Assembly (NCBI GenBank): GCA_046160865.1
Contig: JBJXHG010000164.1
Coordinates: 73,912 to 137,911 of the forward strand
Direction of reading: 5' to 3'
Length of the DNA: 64,000 bases
Origin: JBJXHG01 sp046160865
GTDB lineage: Bacteria; Planctomycetota; UBA1135; GCA-002686595
Both the position numbers and the translations under genes were made by a program. Numbering within the stretch: position 1 is the first letter of the stretch; each line of letters begins with the position of its first letter. The notes under the pieces are model-generated. The model did not search any database, was not told the origin of the DNA, and saw nothing but the letters and a program-made list of their open reading frames with translations. Shown piece by piece: positions 28,139 through 35,813 of this stretch.

Positions 28139-29092
28139 ATGGCAAAGAACCAAGGCCCGAACGGGGAGCGAAAGTCCCAAGTCGTGCGCGATCTCCCGGC
28201 CGCGTGCGCGAGCGAACTCGCGGCGGTCGAGTTCCTCGAAGCGCAGCGTTGGGGCGGCTCGACGACGTGCCCCCACTGCACGAGTGGCAACGTCTACAAG
28301 ATGACGGACCGCAAGACAGGCCAGCGTTCCGCGCGCTTCTTGTGGCGCTGCAAGGGATGCTCGAAGCAGTTCACCGTTCGCGTCGGCACGGTCTTCGAAG
28401 ACTCCAAGATCCCGCTTCGCCACTGGGCACACGCCTTCGCGCGCGCTTGCGCGAGCAAGAAGGGAATCAGCGCGAAGCAGATTCAGCGCGAAACCGGGCT
28501 CTCATACGAGAGCGCGCTTTTCATGCTGCATCGCATCCGCTTCGCGATGGCCGACGCGGGACCGCTGCCGAAACTCGACGGCATTTTGGAATGTGACGAG
28601 ACCTACGTCGGCGGGAAGCCGCGCCACCAAGGAACCGGACACGCGACGCGCGCAGATCGCAAGACGGCCGTGTTCGCTCTCGTGCAACGCGGCGGACAAG
28701 TGCGCGCGATGACTCTCGCGAAGGTTGACGCGGCGACACTGCATAGCGCGATTCGCGAACACGGTGCGCCGTCCGCGCAGATCGTCACGGATGAACTCGG
28801 CAGCTATTCCGGTATCGGCGGTCGCTTCGCTGGCGGACACCAAACCGTGAAGCACTCCGCGCGCGAGTACGCGCGAGGCAACATCCACACGAACTCCGTC
28901 GAGGGGTTCTTTTCGCTTCTCAAGCGCGGCATGTACGGTACCTTCCACTCCGTGAGCAAGGCCCACCTTCACCGCTACGTGTCGGAGTTCGCGTACCGCT
29001 TCAACACGCGCAAGCTCGACGACGGCGCGCGTATCACGCTCGCGATTCGCAAGTCGCAAGGTAAGCGCTTGCTCTACAAAAAACCTGCGTGA
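28139..29092 (+). mobile_element. IS1595-family (ISXO2-like) transposase
   Basis: About 317 residues (335 if starting at 28085). The N-terminus carries a zinc ribbon (CPHC, then CKGC) with the preceding VEFLEAQRWGGSTTCPHC typical of the family. The DDE-like catalytic domain shows LECDETYVGGKPR, IVTDELGSY and HTNSVEGFFSLLKRG, with Asp, Asp and Asn/Glu in the expected order. The frame is intact. Clear terminal inverted repeats were not found. A basic 64-residue ORF overlaps its stop. The start at 28139 has GGGGG just upstream. Confidence 0.92.
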
Positions 29093-29283
29093 TGAAGCGG
29101 AAGCCGAAAAGCAACGCCTCAAGCGCAGGCCGCGGAAAAACGCGCGGCGCCGAGCCGGAGCGCGTGAGCCTTCACGGCATGACGTTCGCCGACGCGATGA
29201 AGCACGCGATTCGCAAGCCTAAGCCTGCGGAGGGATGGCCGAAGCGCGAGCGGCGGGCGTACAAGAAGCGGAAGAGCGTCTAG
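29089..29283 (+). CDS. Small basic protein coupled to the transposase
   Basis: This 64-residue, Lys/Arg-rich protein begins GTG-ATG across the transposase stop (GTGA overlap). The core VSLHGMTFADAMKHAIRKPK followed by a basic tail resembles short ORFs that often trail solitary ISXO2-like transposases, with a MTFEEAL-type core. This is from general recollection and not searched. It could be an accessory DNA-binding or regulatory peptide. Its stop overlaps the convergent toxin-like gene stop within CTAG. Confidence 0.5.
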   Translation: MMKRKPKSNASSAGRGKTRGAEPERVSLHGMTFADAMKHAIRKPKPAEGWPKRERRAYKKRKSV

Positions 29284-29537
29284 AGCACACCCTTGGCCCG
29301 CAGGATCTCGACGTAACCGGCACGCGAGAGCGTGCAATCGACCGCTTCTTGTAACTCGCGCTCGTTCAGCTTGAGTTGCGTGCGCACCTTGTTGTGTAGT
29401 ACGTCGCCGCGACCGTGCGAGCGCTTCGTCTTCACCACGGTTTTTCCGTCGACGACGAGCCACGCATGGCAGTCGCCGGTATCCCGCGTCTGCATCTCAA
29501 ACTTGCGGATAACGCGGTCGAACTCGTGAACCTTCAC
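29280..29537 (-). CDS. Small toxin-like protein (HicA-like context)
   Basis: The 85-residue protein begins VKVHEFDRVIRKFEM and contains CHAWLVVDGKTVVKTKRSHG and LKLNERELQEAVDCTLSRAG, ending YVEILRAKGVL. The compact size, the central His and the coupling (GTGA) to a HicB-like gene upstream point to a HicA-like mRNA-targeting toxin or a related family. The order here is antitoxin first, toxin second. Toxicity is an inference from context only. Confidence 0.55.
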   Translation of the reverse strand: MKVHEFDRVIRKFEMQTRDTGDCHAWLVVDGKTVVKTKRSHGRGDVLHNKVRTQLKLNERELQEAVDCTLSRAGYVEILRAKGVL

Positions 29538-29974
29538 GCCGCCAGTGTGTACCGCACTTCGATCGCGTCGCGGAGTCGTTCGCGCATCGCCATGAGGTCG
29601 GAACCCAGCGCGTCGCCCGCTTGTTCTAGCCCGATGTAAAGTTCCGCGACGCACCGTTGCAGGTCTGCGATCGCTTCGCCGCGTGTGCTCCCTTCCCCAA
29701 ACTCTTCGAACTCGGCGCTTGAAGCGACGAACACATCCCCCTCGCGCGACATCTCGACGACGATGGGATGCTTCAACCCGAGGCGACGATCGCGCAACGT
29801 CGCCAATTCCAGCCGTGCAGGCAGGTTCGTGTCGACGTGTGGAGCCATCACTCCGCGATCGAACTCCGCAGAAACACCAGCGCCGATCGCTTCGCCATCG
29901 AGCGCGTTGACTCGCACGTCCGATGCGACCTCGTCGGGACGAATGGTGACGTTAGCGCTAACCATCTTGCTCAC
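29534..29974 (-). CDS. HicB-like antitoxin
   Basis: About 146 residues. The C-terminal half matches the HicB partial RNase H fold: IVVEMSREGDVFVASSAEFE, then FGEGSTRGEAIADLQRCVAELY. The N-terminal 65 residues are an extra segment. It overlaps the upstream DUF6941-like gene by 17 nt and the downstream toxin-like gene by 4 nt, so three proteins form one unit. HicB proteins usually neutralise HicA and repress the operon. Confidence 0.6.
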   Translation of the reverse strand: MSKMVSANVTIRPDEVASDVRVNALDGEAIGAGVSAEFDRGVMAPHVDTNLPARLELATLRDRRLGLKHPIVVEMSREGDVFVASSAEFEEFGEGSTRGEAIADLQRCVAELYIGLEQAGDALGSDLMAMRERLRDAIEVRYTLAA

Positions 29975-30386
29975 CTGCTTGCAGGTTGATGACGCGCAGC
30001 GTAGCCGCGCCGATGTACATGTCGCTCATGAAGATGCGGAACTCGTAGACCCCCGGCCGCTCGAATGGGAGCGGGGGGAAGTCGAAGAGTACCTCCCCGA
30101 TCGCGTGCCGATCGGGCAATGTTACCTCGCCGTTCGCCGTTCCCAGCACCTCGTCGGCAGCCGCGTTCCAGAACTCGACGCGGAGCGGGTAGTACCCCTC
30201 GCCGTCTGTCACGCGCATGTAGAAGGTAACCGGCCGAATTACCGGGAACGCGATCGTGTTGATTGCCGCGAAAAGACCGACAAGCGTCTTTTTCTGTGTC
30301 GCGCGGTCCGTGACCCCCGCATCGCACAGCAAGACCGCGAGGAGCGTCGGGGTTACTTTGCTGGGTCGCTTCGCGTCGGACACCAT
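29958..30386 (-). CDS. DUF6941-like protein
   Basis: A 142-residue beta-rich protein starting MVSDAKRPSK. It has LLCDAGVTD, KKTLVGLFAAINTIAFPV, FYMRVTDGEGYYPLRVEFW and LPPLPFERPGVYEFRIFMSD, the pattern of DUF6941 proteins of unknown function. The ATG at 30386 is preceded by CACAAT with a 6-nt spacer, again a leaderless-type promoter; an upstream TTG (30404) is less likely. It leads the operon containing the HicB-like and toxin-like genes. Confidence 0.65.
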   Translation of the reverse strand: MVSDAKRPSKVTPTLLAVLLCDAGVTDRATQKKTLVGLFAAINTIAFPVIRPVTFYMRVTDGEGYYPLRVEFWNAAADEVLGTANGEVTLPDRHAIGEVLFDFPPLPFERPGVYEFRIFMSDMYIGAATLRVINLQAGEQDG

Positions 30387-30545
30387 CGCCGGATTGTGCC
30401 ACAACGCGCAGCGCTAGCATGTCGGGAGATTCTGCACCGAAGTCTGCGCGACAACATCGCCGAAGCCAAAAAACGGCCGTCAGCCACCCACAGCCCGCGC
30501 ACGACGCTTCGGTGGAGTACGCTTCAATGCTGACGTCTGTTGGGC

Positions 30546-30673
30546 GGCGACGGGGTAGGTGCAGACCCCGGCGCGCGTCGCCAACCGCGTATGGGAGGGG
30601 TGCCCTACCTGATCGCTGTCCTCAGACCGAGGCTTGCTGCGCCCGGTGGTCCACGAGATCACCGGGCGTTTTT
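30546..30673 (+). ncRNA. Candidate small structured RNA ending in an intrinsic terminator
   Basis: A 5' domain folds as GGCGAC (30546-30551) with GTCGCC (30577-30582), enclosing GGGGT (30552-30556) with ACCCC (30565-30569). GGTAGG (30554-30559) could alternatively pair with CCTACC (30604-30609), and CCTC-AGACC-GAGG forms a small hairpin. The 3' end is a textbook terminator. No protein ORF precedes it in this orientation, so an independent small RNA is the simplest reading. It does not match 6S, SRP or tmRNA signatures that I know. Confidence 0.5.
30641..30673 (+). terminator. Intrinsic terminator in the island
   Basis: GCCCGGTG (30641-30648) pairs perfectly with CACCGGGC (30660-30667) around an 11-nt loop and is followed by GTTTTT. 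This is the clearest Rho-independent terminator in the window. Confidence 0.85.
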
Positions 30674-30680
30674 CGTTCAT

Positions 30681-30706
30681 CAGAATTCTATCGCGATCGA
30701 ATTCTG
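30681..30706. repeat. 26-bp near-perfect palindrome
   Basis: CAGAATTC at 30681-30688 mirrors GAATTCTG at 30699-30706, and the centre is ATCGCGAT (30690-30697); only one pair mismatches. It lies 8 nt after the terminator and could be a dimeric-regulator operator or a resolvase/recombination core. Confidence 0.6.
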
Positions 30707-30856
30707 CGGTCGGAACTCCCGTCAAAAAAGGAATCTGCATTTACATTTCAGAAACGAGCTGCGCCGCACGATGATCCGGCTCGACCCAGCCGACGGCGTA
30801 GTGCCCGCTTCCGCACGGACCTACGACGGGCGGTGGTTTGCGTGAAGCCGACACTC

Positions 30857-30870
30857 CCGCATACCGACGG
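30857..30870 (+). repeat. Right copy of the 14-nt direct repeat
   Basis: An exact second copy of CCGCATACCGACGG (first at 26774-26787). It is followed by a short inverted pair (ACACA...TGTGT). Downstream, sequence composition returns to the chromosomal type. Confidence 0.4.
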
Positions 30871-31009
30871 ATACACAACTAAATGTGTGGTTCCGGGCTC
30901 GCTGGTGCCGGATCTTGACGGATTTTGCGATCACGGATAACTTCTCCGCCTTCATCTGCGGCGCCGCGCCACCGGGTTCGACGCCGCCGCCCGGGTGATT
31001 CCGGGGCCT

Positions 31010-31660
31010 ATGGAGTTCGTCTTCGTCGTTCCGCGGTCCGCGCTTTTCCCCGAGTTCTATCCCCACGGATTCCTGCCGTTCGGCACGGAGTCCGGGATGG
31101 TTGCGCGGGAGTCGTTCGAGCGCGCCGTGGACGAGGCGGGCTTCTTCGTCGAGCGCGATCGGGCGGAGCGCACCCCGGCTTGGAAGCAAGTGATCCCCTA
31201 CACGATCGTCTGGTCCGGCGACCGCGTGCTGCTCACGCGCAGAACGAAGCGCGGCGGTGAAGCTCGGCTTCACGACAAGCACTCGATCGGCATCGGTGGA
31301 CATCTGAATCCGGAAGACGCGATCGCTGTGCGCGATGCGCGACGCGATCCAATCACGAACGGCTCCGCGCGGGAGATCCGCGAAGAGCTCGTGGTAAGAG
31401 GCGAGTACGAAGTCCGACGTCTCGGCCTCTTGAACGATGACTCCAACTCGGTTGGAGCGGTACACGTAGGCGTCGTCCAGGTCGCCACCGTCCGCGCTCC
31501 GGTCGAAATCCGTGAACGAGAACAACTCGAAGGTCGTCTGGTCACCATCGACGACCTCCGCGATCTGCTCGCCGGCGGAGCCAACTTCGAAACCTGGTCA
31601 CAGCTGCTCATCCCGCACCTCGATGAGCTGCTCCCGCAACCTCTGACCGCCAATCCATGA
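31010..31660 (+). CDS. NUDIX-type hydrolase-like protein
   Basis: The 216-residue protein begins MEFVFVVPRSALFPEFYPHG and contains WSGDRVLLTRRTKRGGEARL, HSIGIGGHLNPEDA and SAREIREELVV, the G...REIREEL core of a NUDIX box. The box is interrupted by a longer segment than the canonical GX5EX7REUXEEXGU. The substrate is unknown. ATG 31010 was chosen over an in-frame GTG at 30995. It stands at the right border of the island, so whether it belongs to the island is unclear. Confidence 0.7.
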   Translation: MEFVFVVPRSALFPEFYPHGFLPFGTESGMVARESFERAVDEAGFFVERDRAERTPAWKQVIPYTIVWSGDRVLLTRRTKRGGEARLHDKHSIGIGGHLNPEDAIAVRDARRDPITNGSAREIREELVVRGEYEVRRLGLLNDDSNSVGAVHVGVVQVATVRAPVEIREREQLEGRLVTIDDLRDLLAGGANFETWSQLLIPHLDELLPQPLTANP

Positions 31661-31700
31661 CCCGCACGGCGATCCTCTCGGCACACGGGTCGACATCCAA

Positions 31701-31931
31701 ATGAGCACTGCAAGTAGCAAGAAGAACCGCGAGCTCGTCCCAGGCAAGATCTACGACATGCTCCTGGGCGCGCGCACGGCCGACAAAGTCACCGTCCACT
31801 TCAAGGACGGCCGCATCGTGCACGGAGCGTTGATCTTCAATCCGTTCAAGGGCACGGGGCGACTCATCAACATCGAACAAGAAGTGAGCGTCGACTTCGC
31901 CGTCGACGACATCCGCGATCTGAAGTTCTAG
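31701..31931 (+). CDS. Small Sm-like/DUF6982-like protein
   Basis: The 76-residue protein has a polar N-terminus and then about five predicted beta strands: DKVTVHFKDGRIVHGALI, GTGRLINIEQEVSVDF and AVDDIRDLKF. The strand-turn pattern, with DGRxxxG followed by short strands, resembles Sm-fold or DUF6982-type modules. No Hfq RNA-binding signature is visible. It is monocistronic, with a strong terminator downstream. Its function is unknown. Confidence 0.6.
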   Translation: MSTASSKKNRELVPGKIYDMLLGARTADKVTVHFKDGRIVHGALIFNPFKGTGRLINIEQEVSVDFAVDDIRDLKF

Positions 31932-31968
31932 AGCGCGCTCCCGGCGCGGGTAGCTCGCTCGCGTTCAG

Positions 31969-32008
31969 CCCGCCTCGCGTGGCCTCGGCCCGCGAGGCGG
32001 GGTTGTTT
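31969..32008 (+). terminator. Intrinsic terminator after the Sm-like gene
   Basis: CCCGCCTCGCG (31969-31979) pairs with CGCGAGGCGGG (31991-32001), an 11-bp stem followed by GTTGTTTT. Confidence 0.8.
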
Positions 32009-32058
32009 TCGCAGTGCGCCTTGCAGTCCGATGCGCGGACGGAGAGCTTGAGCGCGTC

Positions 32059-34593
32059 ATGCTCCCCACGCTAGCTCTGTTCCTCGCGTGCATCGGCGAT
32101 TTCGCGTCGCCGGCACCGCTGCTCTTCGTTCGCGAGGCGGCCGGTTTCGCCCCGATCGTGGCGTGCTCGGAAGACTCGGTGAAGTTCGTCGTGCCGCTCG
32201 CTTCGCGCAGCGAGTTCGCGCCGCGCGCGGAGCGAACGGCGCGCGGCGTCGGCTTCGCGCTCTTCGTACCCGCCGGCGGTTCGACGAGCCTCGATCGTGT
32301 CGCGCTCGCGTTCGTGGCGCACGCGCCGGACGAGCAAGTGCTGCGAGTCGAGGGTCGGCCGACGCGCATCGGCGCTCCGCGCTTGCCGGTCTCGGCGACC
32401 GACGGCGCGACCGAGCGCAATTGGCTCCCGGAGCTCGCCCGGCGCGACTTCAACTCGCTCGACGCCGCGCGTCTGTCGCTCGTGCGCCCGGAGGGCGCCG
32501 GTCGGAGCCTCGTGTGGATCGCGGAAGAGAGTCTCGACGTCGCACACGTCGTCACCGCCGACGCGAGCCTCGAGCTTGCGCTCGGGAGCGAGCGCGTCGA
32601 TCAAGCCTTCTTCGCCGACACGCAGGCGATCGAAGCGAGCGCGTGGCAACCGCTCGCGCTGCGCACGCTGCATACGGGCACCGCGCGAGTGAACGGTGCG
32701 TGGCAGAGGCGCGGCGAAGGACCGGAGTGGCCCGCGATCGAGGCACCGAAGAACGTGCAGCGCGCGAACGCGAGCGAGCTCGACACGCTCGCGACGCGCG
32801 ACGCGCGCGTGCGAACGCTCGACGCGGGTGCGTGGATCGAGCTGTGGTTCGACGCGCCCACGGTCTCGCCCGGCGCGTCCGCCACGTTGCTCGTCACGGT
32901 CGAGTTCGCGCCACGCACGCGCGCGCTTCCCGCTGCTGCGGCGCGCAACGAAGCACCAGCGTCGGAACGGCAGGAGCCGCAGGCGGAGGCCGAGCCCTTG
33001 TTCCGCGATGGAACGCGTGCCGCCGGCCTCTCGTTCGTGCACATGGAAGGCCCCGACGAGCAGCTCGACATCCGCCCGACGATGGGCCCGGGTGCGGCCT
33101 GGGGCGACGTCGATGGCGACGGATGGGTCGATCTGTTCCTCGTGCAAGGCGGAGGTCGCGACGGCAGCCGCACGCCGAAGAGCGTGCTCTACAAGAATCG
33201 CGGCGACGGCACGTTTCGCGACGTGACACGCGCATCCGGGCTCGATGTCGAGGGCCGCGGAATGGGCGCGCTCTTCGTCGACGTGGACGGCGACGCCGAT
33301 CTCGATCTGTTCGTCGCGATGTACGGCAGGAATCGCTTGCTCTTGAACGACGGCGGCGGGCGCTTCCACAGCGCGCGTGCGGATCTCGACCTCGGCGGAG
33401 ATCGTTGGCACGCGGCCGTGTGCGCCGCGGACTACGACACCGACGGCGATCTCGACCTCTACGTGACGAGCTACCTGCGCTACGACGAGTCGGCGCTGCC
33501 GCCGGCCGAAGAGCTCGGTCGCTATCAGCGCGAGGATCCGGTCGCGATGCTCCCCTTCGCGTTCCGCGGCGAAACGAAGTCGCTGCTGCGCAACGACTCG
33601 CAGGGCGGCGAGGTCGCGTTCACGGACGTCGCCGTCGCGCTCGGACTCGACGATCCGGAAGGGCGCGGCATGCAAGCCGTGTTCTGGGATTTCGACCGCG
33701 ACGCCGATCTCGATCTGTATCTCGCGAACGACGTGTCGCCCAATCGCCTGTGGCGCAACGAAGGCGGCGGCAAGTTCAAGGACGTCTCGTTCGGAACGGG
33801 CATGGACGATCCGCGCGGGTGCATGGGTCTCGCCGCGGGCGACGTCGACGGCGACGGCGACGAGGACATGCTCGTCACGAACTGGCAAGTCGAAGCGAAC
33901 GCGCTGTACGTCAACAACCTGGTGTCGCACCAGAGCGCGCGCCACCACGTCGCGAGCTTCCGCGACGCCGCGATCTCGGCCGGTCTCGCGCAGCTCTCCG
34001 TCGGCGTGACGAAGTGGGGCTGCGAACTCTTCGACGCCGACCTCGACGGCGATCTCGATCTCTTCTACGCGAACGGCTACACGAGCCCCGACTACGAGAG
34101 CACCGGCATCTGCGTCGGACAGCCGTCGCACTACTTCGAAAACGACGGCGAAGGCAAGTTCCGCGTCGCGAACGAGCGCGCGGGTCCGGCCGTCGCGCTG
34201 CCGCTCGCGAGCCGCGGTGCGATCGCGTGCGACTTCGATCGCGACGGCGACCTCGACCTCGTCGTCACCGCGAACAACGGCCGCGCGCGCCTGCTCGTGA
34301 ACGAACAGAAGAGCGGTGGCGCGTGGCTCGGAGTGCGGCTGAACGGCGCGCGCCGGAACCCGTTCGCGATCGGAGCGGAGGTGACGCTGCGCGCAGGCGA
34401 GCGCACGTGGCGACGCGCGTTGCGCGCGGGCACGAGCTACTTGTGCGGAAACGCGCCCGAGCTCCACTTCGGCCTCGGCGACGTCCGAACGATCGACGCA
34501 TGTACCGTTCGCTGGCCCGACGGGACGGAGAGCCGGCACGCGATCGAGTGCGTGAACACGTTCGTCACACTCGCGGAACCGCAGGAGCGATGA
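32059..34593 (+). CDS. Large secreted CRTAC1-type FG-GAP/ASPIC-UnbV protein
   Basis: About 844 residues from ATG 32059, which begins a signal peptide (MLPTLALFLACIGDFAS). The first 300 residues are a beta-rich region without a recognised domain. From about 320 on there are FG-GAP blades (WGDVDGDGWVDLFL, FVDVDGDADLDLF, AADYDTDGDLDLYV, FWDFDRDADLDLYL, AGDVDGDGDEDML, FDADLDGDLDLFY, ACDFDRDGDLDLVV). The ASPIC/UnbV domain closes the protein (WLGVRLNGARRNPFAIGA, VRWPDGTESRHAI). Unlike the paralogue at 4993, no UnbU-like partner follows. It is probably exported or surface located. Confidence 0.87.
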   Translation: MLPTLALFLACIGDFASPAPLLFVREAAGFAPIVACSEDSVKFVVPLASRSEFAPRAERTARGVGFALFVPAGGSTSLDRVALAFVAHAPDEQVLRVEGRPTRIGAPRLPVSATDGATERNWLPELARRDFNSLDAARLSLVRPEGAGRSLVWIAEESLDVAHVVTADASLELALGSERVDQAFFADTQAIEASAWQPLALRTLHTGTARVNGAWQRRGEGPEWPAIEAPKNVQRANASELDTLATRDARVRTLDAGAWIELWFDAPTVSPGASATLLVTVEFAPRTRALPAAAARNEAPASERQEPQAEAEPLFRDGTRAAGLSFVHMEGPDEQLDIRPTMGPGAAWGDVDGDGWVDLFLVQGGGRDGSRTPKSVLYKNRGDGTFRDVTRASGLDVEGRGMGALFVDVDGDADLDLFVAMYGRNRLLLNDGGGRFHSARADLDLGGDRWHAAVCAADYDTDGDLDLYVTSYLRYDESALPPAEELGRYQREDPVAMLPFAFRGETKSLLRNDSQGGEVAFTDVAVALGLDDPEGRGMQAVFWDFDRDADLDLYLANDVSPNRLWRNEGGGKFKDVSFGTGMDDPRGCMGLAAGDVDGDGDEDMLVTNWQVEANALYVNNLVSHQSARHHVASFRDAAISAGLAQLSVGVTKWGCELFDADLDGDLDLFYANGYTSPDYESTGICVGQPSHYFENDGEGKFRVANERAGPAVALPLASRGAIACDFDRDGDLDLVVTANNGRARLLVNEQKSGGAWLGVRLNGARRNPFAIGAEVTLRAGERTWRRALRAGTSYLCGNAPELHFGLGDVRTIDACTVRWPDGTESRHAIECVNTFVTLAEPQER

Positions 34594-34633
34594 GCTCCAC
34601 CAACCCGCGCATCGAGGCGGCGTAGCCACGCGC

Positions 34634-35770
34634 ATGCTCGCCTTCACGCTCGCGGCCGCTCTGCTCTCGATGCCCGCGCACGCGGGCGGCGCGCTCTTCG
34701 ACCGCGTCGCGGACACGCTGAGCCGCCAGTACTACGACCGCCGCTTCGCGCGCGAGGTGCTGCCCGAGCTCGTCCTGGAGCTGCGCCCGGCCGCGTGCGC
34801 CGCCAAGGATCTCGCCGCGGAGCGCAACGCGGTGCAGGTGCTGCTCGAGCGCGTTCCGAGCAGCCACGTCGCCGTGCTGTCGAAGACCACGCACGCCGTG
34901 ATGGACGCGGACTTGGACAACGTGCGCGAGCCGACGCTCGGGCTCACTCTCGCCACACACGAGCGCAGCTACTTCGTGCACGGCCTGGCCGAAGGCGGGC
35001 CCGCTTCACGCGCGGGAGTGCTGCGAGGCGATCGCGTCGTCGCGATCGACGGTCGCACGCCCTCGCAGAGTCCGCGCCTCGATTGGCGATCCGACGACGC
35101 CTACCTCGACGACCCGCCGCTGCACCGCGTCGCCGTGAAACGCGGCGACAGCGTACTGCTCTCGATCGAGCGCACGCCGGACGGGCCGCGCACGCAGATC
35201 CGCGTCGCGGCGTCGCCGTACTCGTCGTTCGACGCGGCGGAGGCGAGCGCGCGCGCGTTCGAGATCGGCGCGCGGCGCATCGCGTACGTCCACTTCCCGA
35301 TCCTTCCCCACCGCGGCTTTCCGAACCTGTTGCGCAAGCTGCTCGCGGACGAGTTCCGCGCGTGCGACGCCCTGGTGCTCGATTTGCGCGGGCGCGGCGG
35401 CAGCTCGGCGGCCGCGAGCGCGCTCCTCGACGTGCTCGCCGGCGACGCGCCGGCCTTCGACGGCCCCGTCGTCGTGCTCGTCGATCACGGCACGCGCAGC
35501 GCGAAGGAGCTGCTCGCACACGATCTCCAGCGCGCGGGGCGTGTGACGATCGTCGGCGAGCGCACGGCCGGCGCGGTGTTGCCCGCGTCCTTCGTCGACG
35601 TCGGGAGCGAGACCGTACTGATGTTCCCGGCGACGACGCTCGACGCCTACACGGATGCACTCGAAGGCAAGGGTGTCGTGCCGGACGTACTGGTGGCGGA
35701 CGAGCTCGCGTTCAGCGCAGGTCGCGACGCGATCCTCGCGGCCGGCCTGAAACAGCTGAGCGCGCCGTAG
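34634..35770 (+). CDS. S41-family (C-terminal-processing-like) peptidase with PDZ domain
   Basis: 378 residues with a signal peptide (MLAFTLAAALLSMPAHAGG). A PDZ-like segment follows (VHGLAEGGPASRAGVLRGDRVVAIDGRTP), then the S41 core (RIAYVHFPIL, CDALVLDLRGRGGSSAAASALL). The presumed catalytic Ser is in DHGTRSAKELLAHDL. The Lys of the GKG motif found in CtpA-type enzymes is not obvious (GERTAGAVLP), so it may belong to the tricorn/IRBP-like branch. It is probably periplasmic. A perfect 12-bp stem-loop spans its stop codon. Confidence 0.78.
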   Translation: MLAFTLAAALLSMPAHAGGALFDRVADTLSRQYYDRRFAREVLPELVLELRPAACAAKDLAAERNAVQVLLERVPSSHVAVLSKTTHAVMDADLDNVREPTLGLTLATHERSYFVHGLAEGGPASRAGVLRGDRVVAIDGRTPSQSPRLDWRSDDAYLDDPPLHRVAVKRGDSVLLSIERTPDGPRTQIRVAASPYSSFDAAEASARAFEIGARRIAYVHFPILPHRGFPNLLRKLLADEFRACDALVLDLRGRGGSSAAASALLDVLAGDAPAFDGPVVVLVDHGTRSAKELLAHDLQRAGRVTIVGERTAGAVLPASFVDVGSETVLMFPATTLDAYTDALEGKGVVPDVLVADELAFSAGRDAILAAGLKQLSAP

Positions 35771-35781
35771 CGCGCTCAGCT
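35754..35781. terminator. Perfect 12-bp stem-loop spanning the S41 gene stop
   Basis: AGCTGAGCGCGC (35754-35765) and GCGCGCTCAGCT (35770-35781) are exact complements with loop CGTA. The TAG stop begins in the loop. It separates convergent genes and may act in both directions, although neither side has a T tract. Confidence 0.6.
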
Positions 35782-35813
35782 CGACTGCGTGCGCGGTACG
35801 CGACCGCGCGCGG

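Noticed and set aside
30546..30673. Identification of the small RNA as 6S, SRP or tmRNA
   Set aside because: The SRP tetraloop region, the tmRNA tRNA-like ends and the 6S central bubble are not recognisable.
30419..30940. Plus-strand ORF of 173 codons in the island
   Set aside because: It runs through a clear intrinsic terminator and a palindrome, has no family resemblance and atypical composition.
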